DNA from: SURF-28 sp034521465 | GTDB lineage: Bacteria > Bacteroidota > Ignavibacteria > Ignavibacteriales > Melioribacteraceae | Direction of reading: 5' to 3' | NCBI GenBank assembly: GCA_034521465.1 | Contig: JAXHMN010000016.1 | Coordinates: 372,001-436,000, forward strand | Length of the DNA stretch: 64,000 bases | Shown here: positions 1 through 10,144 of the stretch, piece after piece | Position numbering within the stretch: the first letter of the stretch is position 1 | Layout: each line of letters starts with the position of its first letter | Notes under the pieces: model-generated | What the model was told of the DNA's origin: nothing | Seen by the model: the letters and a program-made list of their open reading frames with translations, nothing else | Database searches by the model: none | Program-made: the position numbers and the translations under genes

Positions 1-432
1 AGAATCTCATTACTGCGTGAGCGTAAATTTGATATGGCTATGGAAATAGCCCAAGATATTTATAACAATGTGAAAGATGACGGTTCTTTATCCAAAGCTC
101 CGGAATTTAGCGACTATGTTAAGTTCGAATATGTCACTAGTTTTTCACCATCCGGTAACATCCCGACGGTGGGAAGAGATCAGGCGTTTGCCGCATATGC
201 TTTGGTAGGTGAACTAAAGAAAATTTCCAAACCGATAAGAGGTAACAAAGGTGCTTATCTAATCCGGTTATCCTCACGAACAGAGTTTGATGAAGAAGAA
301 TTTGCAAAACAGAAACAAAACTTGAGAGCAAGCGCTCTTCAACAGAAAAAATCACAAATTTATGTTGATTGGATCGCGAGCTTAAAAGAAGAGGCGGATA
401 TAGAAGATAATCGCCATCTTTTTTATAGATGA
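1..432 (+). CDS. Peptidylprolyl isomerase (PpiD/SurA-like), C-terminal fragment
   Basis: The frame is open from the first base of the window, so this is the 3' end of a larger gene. About 143 residues remain. The segment with KPIRGNKGAYLIRL resembles the end of a parvulin-type PPIase domain or the PpiD C-terminal region, where a short 'kP..g..GyyiikL' strand is followed by a long charged helix. Such proteins are periplasmic, often membrane-anchored chaperones for outer-membrane proteins. The catalytic domain lies outside the window. An outer-membrane barrel gene follows, which fits. A strong terminator lies 9 bases after the stop, so this gene ends its transcript. The family call rests on a short tail and is moderately sure. 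Confidence 0.6.
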   Translation, partial: RISLLRERKFDMAMEIAQDIYNNVKDDGSLSKAPEFSDYVKFEYVTSFSPSGNIPTVGRDQAFAAYALVGELKKISKPIRGNKGAYLIRLSSRTEFDEEEFAKQKQNLRASALQQKKSQIYVDWIASLKEEADIEDNRHLFYR

Positions 433-440
433 TTTTTACA

Positions 441-467
441 GGGCTAACTTTGGTTAGCCCTTTTTTT
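441..467 (+). terminator. Rho-independent terminator
   Basis: A perfect 8-bp stem (GGGCTAAC/GTTAGCCC) with a 4-base loop is followed directly by seven T. It ends the transcript of the isomerase fragment. Confidence 0.9.
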
Positions 468-507
468 ACCCTTTCCGATTGACCGCTTTTTTTTATATTG
501 CTATTCA

Positions 508-1227
508 ATGTATGTTCGTTTAGCAAAATATTTTCTTCTAATAATTATTCTTTTATTACTTCCGATAAAAGGACAGTATAACGATAAAGATTTTGGATTA
601 TCGTTCTCGGCAAACTATACAACTACCGCACGACTGTATCTTAATCCTAATGCAATTGAACGACTCTTGCGTGAAGAGAATTTGGAAATTGAAGATATTT
701 ACAGCTACGCATTTGAAATAAGGTACCGTGTAAGCGATTCATTTCTGGTTGGGATCGGTACCGAATATGTTGAAAAAGTTGCAAAACTTATTAATGTAAT
801 CGGCTTCCCTTCTCAATTAGCCGGCATCGAAATTAATGAGGGATTTACTCTAATACCTGTTGAATTATCCGGCTATTATTTCATTCCATTTTCTACCGAA
901 TCACTTAAGTTTTACATGGGCGGCGGACTGGGAATATATTTCGGATCATATATAAGAGAGTTCGGCACTTTAGAAGTTGAAACCGTTAATCAGGATTTTG
1001 CTTGGGGTATTCATGGTAGAATTGGCATGGACTATATGTTTTCAGATTTTTTCTCACTTAGGGGAGAAATGAAATTTCGCGATCCGGATTTTAATATGGA
1101 AAATAAATATACCTCAAATTCGTTTGTTTACCAGGGTAATGTGATTAATCTTCCGCAAGAACCTTTCGCAACAAGAGTTAATATAGAAGGCATGACATTT
1201 TCTTTAGCGGCAGTAGTTTATTTCTAA
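508..1227 (+). CDS. Outer-membrane beta-barrel protein
   Basis: 239 residues. A hydrophobic N-terminal signal (about residues 5-22, rich in I and L, ending near KGQ) is followed by alternating hydrophobic/polar strands with many Gly and aromatic residues, and the chain ends in AAVVYF, the terminal Phe typical of outer-membrane barrels. Segments such as FYMGGGLGIYFGSY look like OmpW/OmpA-type strands. No catalytic motif is visible. It has its own transcript start after the terminator at 441-467. The exact family is not recognised; a small barrel of 8-10 strands is the best description. Confidence 0.7.
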   Translation: MYVRLAKYFLLIIILLLLPIKGQYNDKDFGLSFSANYTTTARLYLNPNAIERLLREENLEIEDIYSYAFEIRYRVSDSFLVGIGTEYVEKVAKLINVIGFPSQLAGIEINEGFTLIPVELSGYYFIPFSTESLKFYMGGGLGIYFGSYIREFGTLEVETVNQDFAWGIHGRIGMDYMFSDFFSLRGEMKFRDPDFNMENKYTSNSFVYQGNVINLPQEPFATRVNIEGMTFSLAAVVYF

Positions 1228-1292
1228 TCTTATTCTTTATAACTTCTCTTTACAATTCATTTTTATATATATTCGTCAACTAATTTTTTGAA

Positions 1293-1853
1293 ATGGAAAA
1301 GAATAGAAGAATATATTTAACCGGCTTTATGACAAGCGGTAAAAGTACAATCGGACCAATACTTTCCAATGTTTTAGGTTGGGATTTCTACGATCTCGAT
1401 AAAGTGATCGAACAAAAAGAGAAGATGACAGTTGTGGAAATATTTGAAACAAAAGGAGAACAATATTTCCGCAAACTCGAAGAAACAATGTTGAAAGCTT
1501 TATCGGTTGATGAAAATTTGGTTGTCTCATTGGGAGGCGGAACAATTGACAACACCGAAAACTTAAAGTTGATTAAGGATAACGGTATTTTAATTTACTT
1601 AAAAGTATCACCGGATGTTTTGTACAAAAGATTAAGAAATAAAATAGACAGGCCATTGTTTAAAGATTTGGTACTTGGAGAAAAAAGCGAGGCGGAGTTT
1701 GTTAAAAGAATCAGCGATATATTAGAAAAAAGAGAAACTAATTATAAAATGGCAGATTTAGAAATAAACACAGATGAAACCAGAGTTGGCTACACTGTTG
1801 ATAACTTAGCAAAAAAAATAATGAATCTGATAAATGGAAAAAATTCAAATTAA
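1293..1853 (+). CDS. aroK: Shikimate kinase
   Basis: 186 residues, normal for the family. It phosphorylates shikimate with ATP in the chorismate pathway. Visible motifs are the Walker A loop GFMTSGKST (residues 11-19), the shikimate-binding DLD (34-36), the FRKLE segment with the conserved Arg at about 60, and the GGG turn at 81-83. The RPLF lid Arg is also present. The last 20 bases overlap the start of aroB, so the two are probably translationally coupled. Confidence 0.95.
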   Translation: MEKNRRIYLTGFMTSGKSTIGPILSNVLGWDFYDLDKVIEQKEKMTVVEIFETKGEQYFRKLEETMLKALSVDENLVVSLGGGTIDNTENLKLIKDNGILIYLKVSPDVLYKRLRNKIDRPLFKDLVLGEKSEAEFVKRISDILEKRETNYKMADLEINTDETRVGYTVDNLAKKIMNLINGKNSN

Positions 1854-2928
1854 CTTACCCGCAAATCCCTATGAAGTATTAGTGGGTTCTAATCTCATCG
1901 ATAATCTTTTCGAGTTTATAGAACAGCGGAATTTAAATAAGAATGTATTTGCCGTAATAGATGAAAATTTTTATAAAATTTATAAACCACAATTAGATAA
2001 GATCTTCAAAAAGTACCCTCATAAATTTTCTTTTGTAATAATTGAAGCCTCAGAAAAAGAAAAATCCTTAACAACCCTAGAGCATATCTTCCAGCAATTG
2101 ATCAAAAATAATTTTGGGCGAGACACTTTACTGGTTTCCATTGGCGGTGGCATAATTGGTGACATAGCCGGGTTTGCGGCGGCTGCTTACTCACGGGGAA
2201 TTCAATATGTTCAGGTCCCAACAACATTGCTTTCCGCTGTTGACAGCTCCGTAGGCGGTAAAACCGGTGTTAACTTTGGCGAGACTAAAAATATTATCGG
2301 GTCATTTTATCAGCCCGACTTTGTTTTGATAGATGTTGATTTGCTAAATACGTTACCAAGAAAAGAAGTAATAAGCGGACTAGGTGAAATTATTAAATAT
2401 GCATTTCTAATTGGCAATGACTATTTCGATTATTCTGGAAAAGAACTTTGATAAAGTATATTAAGTTTAAGGAGAAGGTTTTAAGGAAAATTATCTACTG
2501 ATTCGGTAAAGTATAAAGCATCGGTAGTTATTGAAGATGAAAGGGAAGTAACCGGTGTTCGTAAAATGCTCAACCTCGGGCATACTTTTGGACATGCAAT
2601 TGAAGTTGAGCAAAAACACAAAGTGAAACATGGTGAAGCAGTTATCATTGGATTAGCGTGTGCTTTGTTTTTATCGGAGAGAATAAATTTATTAGGTAAA
2701 GATGATCTTGCTAAAGGAACAAAAATAATTGAATCTATATCCAGCGAAATCAAAATTAAAACTTATAATGAAAACAAAATCCTTGATATAATGAAACGCG
2801 ATAAAAAAAATGTGAACGAAGTTTATAAATTTGTATTGATTAAATCTTTTGGCGAAATTGTTATAAATGCAGAAGCAAGCATTGATGATGTGAAATCTTT
2901 GAGAAAAGGAATCGAGTTTTTTAATTGA
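1834..2928 (+). CDS. aroB: 3-dehydroquinate synthase, frame broken near 2430-2500
   Basis: Converts DAHP to 3-dehydroquinate in the shikimate pathway. The N-terminal part (to about 2430) has the NAD-binding GGGIIGDIAGF and the PTTLLSAVDSSVGGKTGVN segment; the C-terminal part (from about 2490) has NLGHTFGHAIE with metal-binding His and HGEAV. Between them the reading frame changes about three times within 70 bases: LEKNFDKVY and KFKEKVLRKIIY are readable in other frames. Both flanks share one frame and the total, 1,095 bases, is a multiple of three, giving about 364 residues as expected. This looks like clustered sequencing indels more than decay, since the coding signal is intact throughout. 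It starts inside aroK and overlaps the next gene. Confidence 0.9.
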
Positions 2929-4628
2929 ATTCTCTGGCAAAAAATATTTTATTCTTTCTCAGTTTATTTTGTTTTGCAGTTACCGCTCAAGACAATAGAG
3001 AAACACGAGCCGTTTGGCTAACCACAAATTTTCGCCTCGATTGGCCGCCTTCAACTTATAATGAAGTAGAGCAAAAAGAAGCGTTGAAAAAAGTTTTTGA
3101 CGACATCAAACGTAAAAAACTCAATACGGTTTACTTTCAAGTAAGAAGCAATGGAACGGTTATGTTCCGCTCATCCTATGAGCCGCTTTCACATTATATA
3201 ACCGGAGAGGTTGACGGTAAAGCTAGTTATGATCCGCTGCAATATGCAGTAGAACTAGCACACGAAAGAGGATTAGAAATTCACGCTTGGGTAAATGTTG
3301 TAAGATGTTTCTCCGGTGGTGAATCATTTGTTTTTGAACATCCATATCACATTGCACAGCGTCGCCCCGATTGGGTTATGCGCAGCGATAGAGACGGAAC
3401 TTCATATTGGCTCGATATGGGTTTGCCGGAAGTAAGACAATATCTCAATTCAATTTTTACTGAACTTGTTAAGAATTATGATATTGACGGGCTGCACTTA
3501 GATTTTATTCGATATCCCGGCAAGGATTTCAACGATGCATTTTCATTTAATCTTTACGGAGAAAATTTGTCCTTAGATGATTGGCGAAGAGATAACTTAA
3601 ACAAGTTTGTAAAAGATCTTTCTTACCACATAAAAAAAATAAAACCGTTTATTAAACTCGGAGCAGCGCCGATTGGGATTTATAAAAATAGTTTAAACGG
3701 AAGTGGTTTTGAAGGATTCGGAGAAGTTTATCAAGATTCAAGAGAATGGCTTAAACAGAAGTGGGTTGATTATTTAGTACCGCAGATTTATTGGCCGTTG
3801 GAAGGTCCGCCGAGATTTGATAAACTTGCACAAGACTGGACAGCAGAGACGTTCGAACGTAGCATCATTCTCGGAATTGCCGCATACAAACCGGAAGTAA
3901 AAAATCAGTTAAATAGAATAATTGATTTTACCCGAACAACTAATGCAGATGGATTTGCTTTTTTCAGATACAGCAATATAAAAGATTATAATTTCTATCG
4001 TGTGCTGGATAACGTTGCGTTACCGACTGATATGGCGTGGATAGAAGCGGACAGACCACTTGCTCCTCTTAACCTAACTTTCAATTACGATTCAATTGAT
4101 CCAAACATCATTACATTAGATTGGCAACTACCAAGCAACTCAAATAGTTTGGATAGTACAAGCTACTTTGCTCTTTACAGTTTACCAAACCGTGAAGCGA
4201 AAATTTCGGGCGATACTCTTTTTGAAGTAGTGTCGGCTGACCGGACTTCTTTAAAACTAGCAATTGATAAACCGAAAAGAATTAACTATTACTTCACTTT
4301 AAAATCTCTTAATAAAGTATGGAAGGAAAGTCTTGAGTCATCAAATATTGTTGAGGTGACTTTTAATGAATTGAGTTTAGCTGCGGATATGAATAAAATT
4401 TATAACACACCGGTGTTGATCAAACAGAAAGGTGAAGATCTAAAAGTTTTACTTTTTTCTAAGGAAAAAGATCAGATAACAATTCTTGATGAACACAATA
4501 AGTTGATAAAAGAGTCAATGGTTTTTCCGGGTAAGAATATTTTAAGTCTTCAACTTGATAGTGATGAAATATCTAATCTATCCTTAACTTATAAAAGCAG
4601 CGGAAGGAAAATAAAATTGAGTAATTAA
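2925..4628 (+). CDS. Exported GHL10-type glycoside hydrolase-like protein (DUF187/YngK family)
   Basis: 567 residues. It starts with TTG inside the aroB stop (4-base overlap). A signal peptide (ILFFLSLFCFAVTAQ) precedes the family's opening segment TRAVWLTT, then the TIM-barrel-like core with FQVRSNGTVMFRSS, HAWVNVVR, DIDGLHLDFIRYPG and VPQIYWPLEG. After about residue 370 a fibronectin type III-like region follows (LNLTFNYDS to SYFALYSLPN). Family members are exported and are thought to act on cell-wall or other glycans; YngK-type proteins are not well characterised, so the substrate is unknown. It is convergent with the next gene and the two stop codons touch. Confidence 0.8.
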   Translation: MNSLAKNILFFLSLFCFAVTAQDNRETRAVWLTTNFRLDWPPSTYNEVEQKEALKKVFDDIKRKKLNTVYFQVRSNGTVMFRSSYEPLSHYITGEVDGKASYDPLQYAVELAHERGLEIHAWVNVVRCFSGGESFVFEHPYHIAQRRPDWVMRSDRDGTSYWLDMGLPEVRQYLNSIFTELVKNYDIDGLHLDFIRYPGKDFNDAFSFNLYGENLSLDDWRRDNLNKFVKDLSYHIKKIKPFIKLGAAPIGIYKNSLNGSGFEGFGEVYQDSREWLKQKWVDYLVPQIYWPLEGPPRFDKLAQDWTAETFERSIILGIAAYKPEVKNQLNRIIDFTRTTNADGFAFFRYSNIKDYNFYRVLDNVALPTDMAWIEADRPLAPLNLTFNYDSIDPNIITLDWQLPSNSNSLDSTSYFALYSLPNREAKISGDTLFEVVSADRTSLKLAIDKPKRINYYFTLKSLNKVWKESLESSNIVEVTFNELSLAADMNKIYNTPVLIKQKGEDLKVLLFSKEKDQITILDEHNKLIKESMVFPGKNILSLQLDSDEISNLSLTYKSSGRKIKLSN

Positions 4629-5477
4629 TTACTTTAGGTATTTTTCAAACCAATCTTTCCTCATCTTATCAACTTCTTTTCTATGACTCTTCAAAAAATG
4701 ATCGCCGTCTTTAAGCATGACAAGTTGATATGGTATTTTATGATCTTGTAATTTATAGGCCAAATCGAGTGAATCGTGAGGGAGCACTCTGCTATCTGCA
4801 GTTCCGTGAATTAATAAAATTGGTGTTTCTTTCGGAAGCTTTTCGGGAAATTTTACAATCGATCTTGATTCACATTTTTGATTGAAAGTTTCGCTGCCGT
4901 ATTTTCCCATCGTGACTTCGTACAATTTTTTCATGAATTTACTTTCGTCGGAGTTACAGCGTAAGTTTGCAATTCCACCGCTTACAACGGCGCACTTGAA
5001 ATCGTGATCCTTTGTTAAAGTGAGATAAGTCATCATACCGCCGCGGCTCCAACCTTCAATGCCCCAAATCGAGGTATCTGCAATGTCAATTTCTTTTGCG
5101 ACTTCTTTTAAATTAATTATATCGTTTAAATCATCTCCACCAAACTCATCTTTTCCTTCGGAACCGTCATTGCCTCGATACTGAGTTGACAAAACAACGT
5201 AACCCCAACTGGCTAATTGACCGAAAATTCCTTTTGCGTTAAAAGAATCAATTGCACCGGCGTTTCCAATACCACCTCTGCACCAGATTACACAGGGCAG
5301 TTTTTTGGAGAGACTTTTTGGATAAGCCAAATATCCTTTTACTTTCAATCCGTCGGAATCATAAGTGATTTTTTCTACGGTTGTGTTTTCAAGAGTTTCT
5401 TCTCCCCAGCCGCTTTTAACCATCTTTTTTTGAATTGCGGTCAACTCAACTTCTTTTCTATCTATAATTTTTGACAT
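4629..5477 (-). CDS. Alpha/beta hydrolase, S9 peptidase/dienelactone hydrolase type
   Basis: 282 residues with no signal peptide, so probably cytoplasmic. The nucleophile elbow is GWSRGG, the Asp lies in HGTADSRVLP and the His in DGDHFL, giving a complete Ser-Asp-His triad in the order and spacing of the prolyl-oligopeptidase C-terminal fold. It lacks the beta-propeller of true S9 oligopeptidases, so it may be an esterase or small acyl-peptide hydrolase. It is divergent from the DUF192 gene across a 72-base region. Confidence 0.75.
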   Translation of the reverse strand: MSKIIDRKEVELTAIQKKMVKSGWGEETLENTTVEKITYDSDGLKVKGYLAYPKSLSKKLPCVIWCRGGIGNAGAIDSFNAKGIFGQLASWGYVVLSTQYRGNDGSEGKDEFGGDDLNDIINLKEVAKEIDIADTSIWGIEGWSRGGMMTYLTLTKDHDFKCAVVSGGIANLRCNSDESKFMKKLYEVTMGKYGSETFNQKCESRSIVKFPEKLPKETPILLIHGTADSRVLPHDSLDLAYKLQDHKIPYQLVMLKDGDHFLKSHRKEVDKMRKDWFEKYLK

Positions 5478-5549
5478 AAAAACTCTCTTAAAAATGTATT
5501 AAATTTGTCTGTGTTTCTATTCAGCAAAGATACTTATTGTAAAAAGAAA

Positions 5550-6089
5550 ATGTCTAAAAAGAAAAAGAAGGTTTACAAAAAGAATTATATGCCGCATATC
5601 ATTATTACGTTATTAATCATAGCAATCGGGGGATATTTCGGATTGAATCATTCAGATAAAGAAGAATCAAAAAACGTGATACGCGGATATCAACAATTTG
5701 ATTTCAAAAAAGAAGGCGAGTTAACATTTCAGACAAGTGACGGAAAGTATATTTCCCAAATTGATATTGAAATAGCAGATGATATGGTTCAACGGACTGT
5801 CGGTTTAATGTATAGAGATGATCTAAAAGAAAATCAAGGAATGCTCTTTATCTTTCCGCGTGAAGAGTACCAATCTTTTTGGATGAAAAATACTCCGTTG
5901 CCACTGGATATTCTATTTGTAAACAAGAACAGAGAAATTGTAACGATTCATAAAAACACAATTCCATTTGAAGAACAATCCTATCCGTCATCTGCTCCGT
6001 CAATTTACGTTGTTGAAGTAAATGCCGGTTATACTGATGAGTATGAAATTAAAGAAGGTGATAAAATTACTTGGCGTGTAATTAACTAA
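5550..6089 (+). CDS. DUF192 family protein with N-terminal membrane anchor
   Basis: 179 residues from the ATG at 5550, which begins a basic stretch (MSKKKKKVYKK). An in-frame TTG at 5505 would add 15 unlikely residues. One membrane segment (HIIITLLIIAIGGYFGL) follows, then a complete DUF192 domain: QRTVGLMYRDDL, GMLFIFP, SFWMKNTPLPLDILFV and VVEVNAG. DUF192 is a small beta-barrel domain of unknown function, often exported. The short upstream spacer is shared with a divergent hydrolase gene. Confidence 0.85.
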   Translation: MSKKKKKVYKKNYMPHIIITLLIIAIGGYFGLNHSDKEESKNVIRGYQQFDFKKEGELTFQTSDGKYISQIDIEIADDMVQRTVGLMYRDDLKENQGMLFIFPREEYQSFWMKNTPLPLDILFVNKNREIVTIHKNTIPFEEQSYPSSAPSIYVVEVNAGYTDEYEIKEGDKITWRVIN

Positions 6090-6118
6090 AAACGGACTAT
6101 TTTTGAAAAACTTTTTGA

Positions 6119-6466
6119 TTACTCGGTTTTTTAATTTCAATTCTTTTGCTACAACTCTGTTTCCCATTTGGAAATAATAGTAACCATAGTACTTCGGCGC
6201 TTGATGATTCACTGATATTTACATTTCTTTCTGAAACAACCAGTGAGTTGGTCAATGAAACTAAAACACGAACTCACCTATCTAAAGAAATCAATTACAA
6301 AATTAACCTTTTCTTTTCGGCTGAAATAAACCAGAAATACAATTCATCGTTTTATATTTTCAACCAATTGCTGCCGCGTAATATAAACATTCAGCAAAAT
6401 GTTTGCTTCGTTTTTCACTTCAAATTACTCCGGTGCCGTTTAGCTTTTGACGAATCCAATAGGTAA
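6119..6466 (+). CDS. Possible small exported protein, N-terminal frame broken
   Basis: From 6119 the frame reads a strongly hydrophobic stretch (LLGFLISILLLQLCFPFG) that looks like the core of a signal peptide, followed by about 98 mostly polar residues ending FDESNR. An in-frame TGA sits just before 6119, while a start-like TTG AAA AAC lies about 15 bases upstream in another frame, so one base is probably missing near 6110. No known domain is recognised. It precedes the 43-residue membrane protein. The hydrophobic segment and the open frame are the only support. Confidence 0.35.
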   Translation, partial: LLGFLISILLLQLCFPFGNNSNHSTSALDDSLIFTFLSETTSELVNETKTRTHLSKEINYKINLFFSAEINQKYNSSFYIFNQLLPRNINIQQNVCFVFHFKLLRCRLAFDESNR

Positions 6467-6501
6467 GTCAAATTTCTAAACGATTAATAACCGGAGAAAA
6501 T

Positions 6502-6633
6502 ATGCAGACTCAAAATAATTTGGAAGTTAAAAAAGATAAAACAACCGATCTAAGTTTTTTATTTATGGTTAGTTTATTGGGGATTGGGTTTTTAGTTGCG
6601 ATCGTTTTTATGATTTATTCATTGTTTGAATAG
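6502..6633 (+). CDS. Small single-span membrane protein, 43 residues
   Basis: An ATG six bases downstream of a GGAG ribosome-binding site (6493-6496) opens a 43-residue frame. Residues 1-16 are polar and charged; residues 18-42 form one membrane helix (FLFMVSLLGIGFLVAIVFMI) ending YSLFE. A bidirectional terminator follows. Such short helices often accompany respiratory or cytochrome complexes, but nothing nearby identifies a partner. The function is unknown. Confidence 0.55.
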   Translation: MQTQNNLEVKKDKTTDLSFLFMVSLLGIGFLVAIVFMIYSLFE

Positions 6634-6660
6634 ATTCCTTAACTTAGATCGCTGAAGAGT

Positions 6661-6717
6661 AAAAAAAACGGAGAACCGATTCGTCAAGATAAAGACTAAA
6701 GGTTCTCCGTTTTAATT
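6661..6717. terminator. Bidirectional terminator
   Basis: A 9-bp stem (CGGAGAACC at 6669-6677 with GGTTCTCCG at 6701-6709) is preceded by eight A and followed by TTTTAATTTT, so it can end both the upstream plus-strand transcript and the aconitase transcript. Confidence 0.75.
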
Positions 6718-6753
6718 TTATTCACCGGAAGTAGAACTTGGTGATGGTTCAAT

Positions 6754-9017
6754 TTACTTATTTAGTGCTGCAATCAAATTCAATGCACTGCCTGCCTTAA
6801 ACCACTTTATCTGATTTTCATTAAACGAGTGATTTACTTTAATTTCCTCTTGCGATCCGTCTTTGTGATGGATTACAACGGTTAACGGTTTATCCGGTGC
6901 AAATTCTTTCAACCCAATAATACTGAGTCTATCATCTTCTTTAATTTTGTCAAAGTCATCCGGATTATCAAAAGTAAGCGGAAGCATCCCTTGCTTTTTC
7001 AAATTTGTTTCGTGAATACGAGCAAAGCTTTTTACAAGAATTGCTTTACCGCCGAGAAATCTTGGTTCCATTGCTGCATGTTCACGGCTTGATCCTTCGC
7101 CATAATTTTCATCACCAACTACAACCCAGCCGAGTCCTTTGGATTTATAGTCACGCGCAACTTCATGAACCTGTTTGTAATCACCGGTTAGCAGATTTTT
7201 AGTTTCTCCGGCTTTACCGGTAAACGCATTGATTGCACCAAGGAACATATTGTTGGAAATGTTATCTAGGTGTCCGCGGAATCTTAACCATGGCCCAGCC
7301 ATTGAAATATGATCGGTTGTACATTTGCCTTGTGCTTTTAACAATAGTGGTAATTCGGTATAATCTTCTCCGTTCCAGGGCTCAAATTTTTCGAGTAATT
7401 GTAATCGTTTGCTATCATCTTTGACAATTACATCTTGATCCGGATTTCCGTCAGTTCCCGGTATGTATCCGCTTTCACCTTTGTCAAATCCTTTTGAAGG
7501 TAGTTCTTCACCTCTCGGCGGATTCAATTTTATTTTTTCACCTTTTTCATTTTCTAGTTCATCTGTTTGCGGGTTGAATGATAATCTTCCTGCAAGTGCA
7601 AGAACAGTTGTTAACTCGGGACTTGCAACAAATGCCAGTGTCTCCGGATTTCCGTCATTTCGTTTTGCGAAGTTTCTGTTGAATGAGGTAACAATTGTAT
7701 TTTTTTCACCAGTTTTAATATCCATTCTTTTCCACATACCAATACAAGGTCCGCATGCATTTGCCAAGACTAATCCGCCCACATCAGTTAGAGTTTTTAA
7801 TTGTCCGTCTCTTTCAATTGTTGCGCGGACTTGTTCGGATCCGGGAGTGATTGTAAACTGAGATTTTGTTTTCAATCCCTTGTCAAGCGCTTGTTGAGCA
7901 ATGCTCGCCGCTCGATCAATATCTTCATAACTCGAGTTAGTACAGCTTCCGATTAATGCAACACTTATCTTATCCGGATAACCTTCCTTCTGAACAGCTT
8001 CTTTCATTTTAGATATCGGCCATGCTTTATCAGGTGTGAAAGGACCGTTTAAGTGAGGTTCCAATTCACTTAAATTTATTTCAACTATTTGATCGTAATA
8101 TTTGTCCGGGTTTTGATGAACTTCGTCATCTGGATTTAAGTAATTCTTTATTCTCTTCGGCAAGCTTTGCTACATCTTCTCTACCGGTTGCTTTCAGGTA
8201 TTCAACCATTTTGTTATCAAACTCAAAGATAGATGTGGTTGCACCAATTTCCGCACCCATGTTGCATATAGTTCCTTTACCGGTACATGATAAAGATTGA
8301 GCGCCGTCTCCGAAATATTCAACTATTGATCCGGTACCACCTTTTACAGATAGAATTCCCGCTACTTTTAGTATAACATCTTTTGCGGATGTCCATCCAC
8401 TCAATTTACCGGTAAGTTTAATACCGATTAGTTTCGGCCATTTGAGTTCCCAAGGCATTCCGCTCATAACGTCAACGGCATCAGCCCCGCCGACACCAAT
8501 TGCTATCATACCAAGTCCGCCCGCATTTGGTGTATGCGAATCGGTTCCGATCATCATCCCACCGGGGAAAGCATAATTTTCCAAAACTACTTGATGGATA
8601 ATTCCGGCACCCGGTTTCCAAAAACCGACACCGAATTTTTTTGAAATACTTTCGAGAAAATCAAAGACTTCTTTGTTTTCATCTTTAGCTCTATTCAAAT
8701 CATTCCTCTGCTCCAACTTGTGCTTGTATCAAGTGATCACAGTGAACTGTTGACGGGACAGCGGCTGTTTTTCTTCCGGCGTGCATAAATTGAAGTAAGG
8801 CCATTTGAGCCGTTGCATCCTGCATTGCAACTCTATCGGGAGATAAATCAGCGTAATCTTTTCCTCGAGTAAGTTCTTTTTCAACGCTATCCCAAAGATG
8901 AGCATAAAGAATTTTTTCGGAATAAGTCATGGGACGGTTGAGAACTTTTCTTGCGGCAGCTTGCTTATTTTTCATGTTCTCGTATGCTTTTTGGATCATA
9001 TCTAAATTTTCGGTCAT
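6754..9017 (-). CDS. acn: Aconitate hydratase, mitochondrial type, two frame breaks
   Basis: Interconverts citrate and isocitrate in the TCA cycle. About 754 residues, matching the mitochondrial-type aconitase length. Seen in order: VPSTVHCDHLIQAQVG, GTDSHTPNAGGLG, the cluster cysteines in IGSCTNSSYED and ANACGPCIGMWK, then the swivel domain with GEGSSREHAAMEP. The frame changes at about 8703 (GAGGAATGATTTG) and about 8140 (CTTAAATCC). Each is explained by one extra base, and the total length mod 3 agrees with two insertions. An enzyme this central is unlikely to be dead, so sequencing error is favoured. A ribosome-binding stretch (AAAGGTGAT) precedes the ATG. Confidence 0.93.
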
Positions 9018-9085
9018 AATATCACCTTTTTATTTGAATTTGTGCGAATATACTGAAATTGAGTGACTTTTTCTTAGATGCGATT

Positions 9086-9220
9086 TGTAAAGCGACGATC
9101 TCGTCAGAGTTGAAGGAGACGACCTTCGTCGCTTTCTAGTACTTCTTCTTGGCATCACAGCAAGCGACCAAGGATGGTCGCTTTGCAATTATTAATACAA
9201 ACTTTTTTCCACCAGCTCAC
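9086..9220. repeat. Direct repeat, copy A (pairs with 10841-10973)
   Basis: About 135 bases nearly matching 10841-10973. It holds a GTAAAGCGAC-family palindromic element plus a copy of the last ~29 bases of gmhA (reading ELVEKSLY and stop on the minus strand). Here it lies between aconitase and the end of hipT, and the hipT stop falls inside its edge. The two copies bracket the hipBST module. Confidence 0.85.
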
Positions 9221-10144
9221 GAAAAAATTTTCGCTTTTCGTTCACCCAGAAGGGACATATATTCTTCTTTCTTAGTCTCTGATAGAAAACTAATCTCAAT
9301 CAAATCGATCCAATCATCAATTATCGATTCAAACTTTTCCATCGTCTGAGTTACTATTTTTTCATTTAAGCCGCATACTTCTTTCCGAAATAATCAACGA
9401 GGTCAGATTTTCTTAAATTATTTTTTCTTCCTCTTATCGGCAATGCAATCTCTTCTTGAACTCTGTTGAGAATTATTGTTGTGTTAACCAAATCATAAAA
9501 TGGGGTGAATTCAATTTTATCGTTAATTCTAATAAGCGAGAAGTTTTTCAGATGCATATCTTCATTCCCGATTAAGAAATTGAAGAGAGTCAACTCAAAC
9601 AGTTTTACCTTTTCAACCACCGGGAAAGTACAGAATTGCTCAACGATTTTAGTTACTTTCTCCATGCTTGAATTATATTTTGTATCGCGTGTAGCACCTG
9701 AAAGCTGTGCAAAATCTTCGACTGCAATTTTTTTGTGTCTTCCTGTTCTATCAAATCTTTTTACAAAATAAGTGAGTGAATTTTCTTTTCCGTAAATCAT
9801 TCCGTGCGTGGGAATAGTTAAATCCAACTGCTTTCTGCAAGCCGCATTGTTAAATCTTCATTCTGAGGAACTTCTTCAAAAACGTCATGCGAAGGTTTAA
9901 GAATGTATAATCCTTTTGTATCAACTATACTAAACTTGCTTTCCGCTATATTCAGTACTGCACTCAACTTCGGTTGAACTCCTTGTATTGACATTTTCGG
10001 CGCACGTGTTGCGGCTTCTTTTAGTAACTCTTCTTTGGAGTATTCAAGATCGTTTAGAGATTTAAGATTTCTTGATAGCAATTTTAATCCCTGAGAAGAA
10101 TACCGCCCATCCGTTTCGTCATATGAAATAGGACAGCGGTTCAC
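9217..10144 (-). CDS. hipT: HipT-like Ser/Thr kinase toxin, two frame breaks
   Basis: HipA-fold kinase lacking the usual N-terminal subdomain, which is a separate upstream gene. The start is GTG at 10144, overlapping the hipS stop by 4 bases. Seen in order: the glycine-rich loop SIQGVQPKLS (about residue 52), YILKPS with the ATP-site Lys, TTHG-like IPTHGMIY, VKRFDR, the catalytic loop GNEDMHLKNFSL and the metal-binding YDLVNT. The C-terminal tail (SFLSETKKEEYMSLLGER) reads to a TGA at 9217-9219. The frame breaks near 9825 (AGTTGG, fits a lost T) and near 9372. About 309 residues, shorter than HipA (about 440), as expected for HipT. Known HipT phosphorylates tryptophanyl-tRNA synthetase; the target here is unknown. 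Confidence 0.85.

Noticed and set aside
137..526. 129-codon minus-strand frame
   Set aside because: It overlaps the PPIase gene in antisense and has no recognisable domain.
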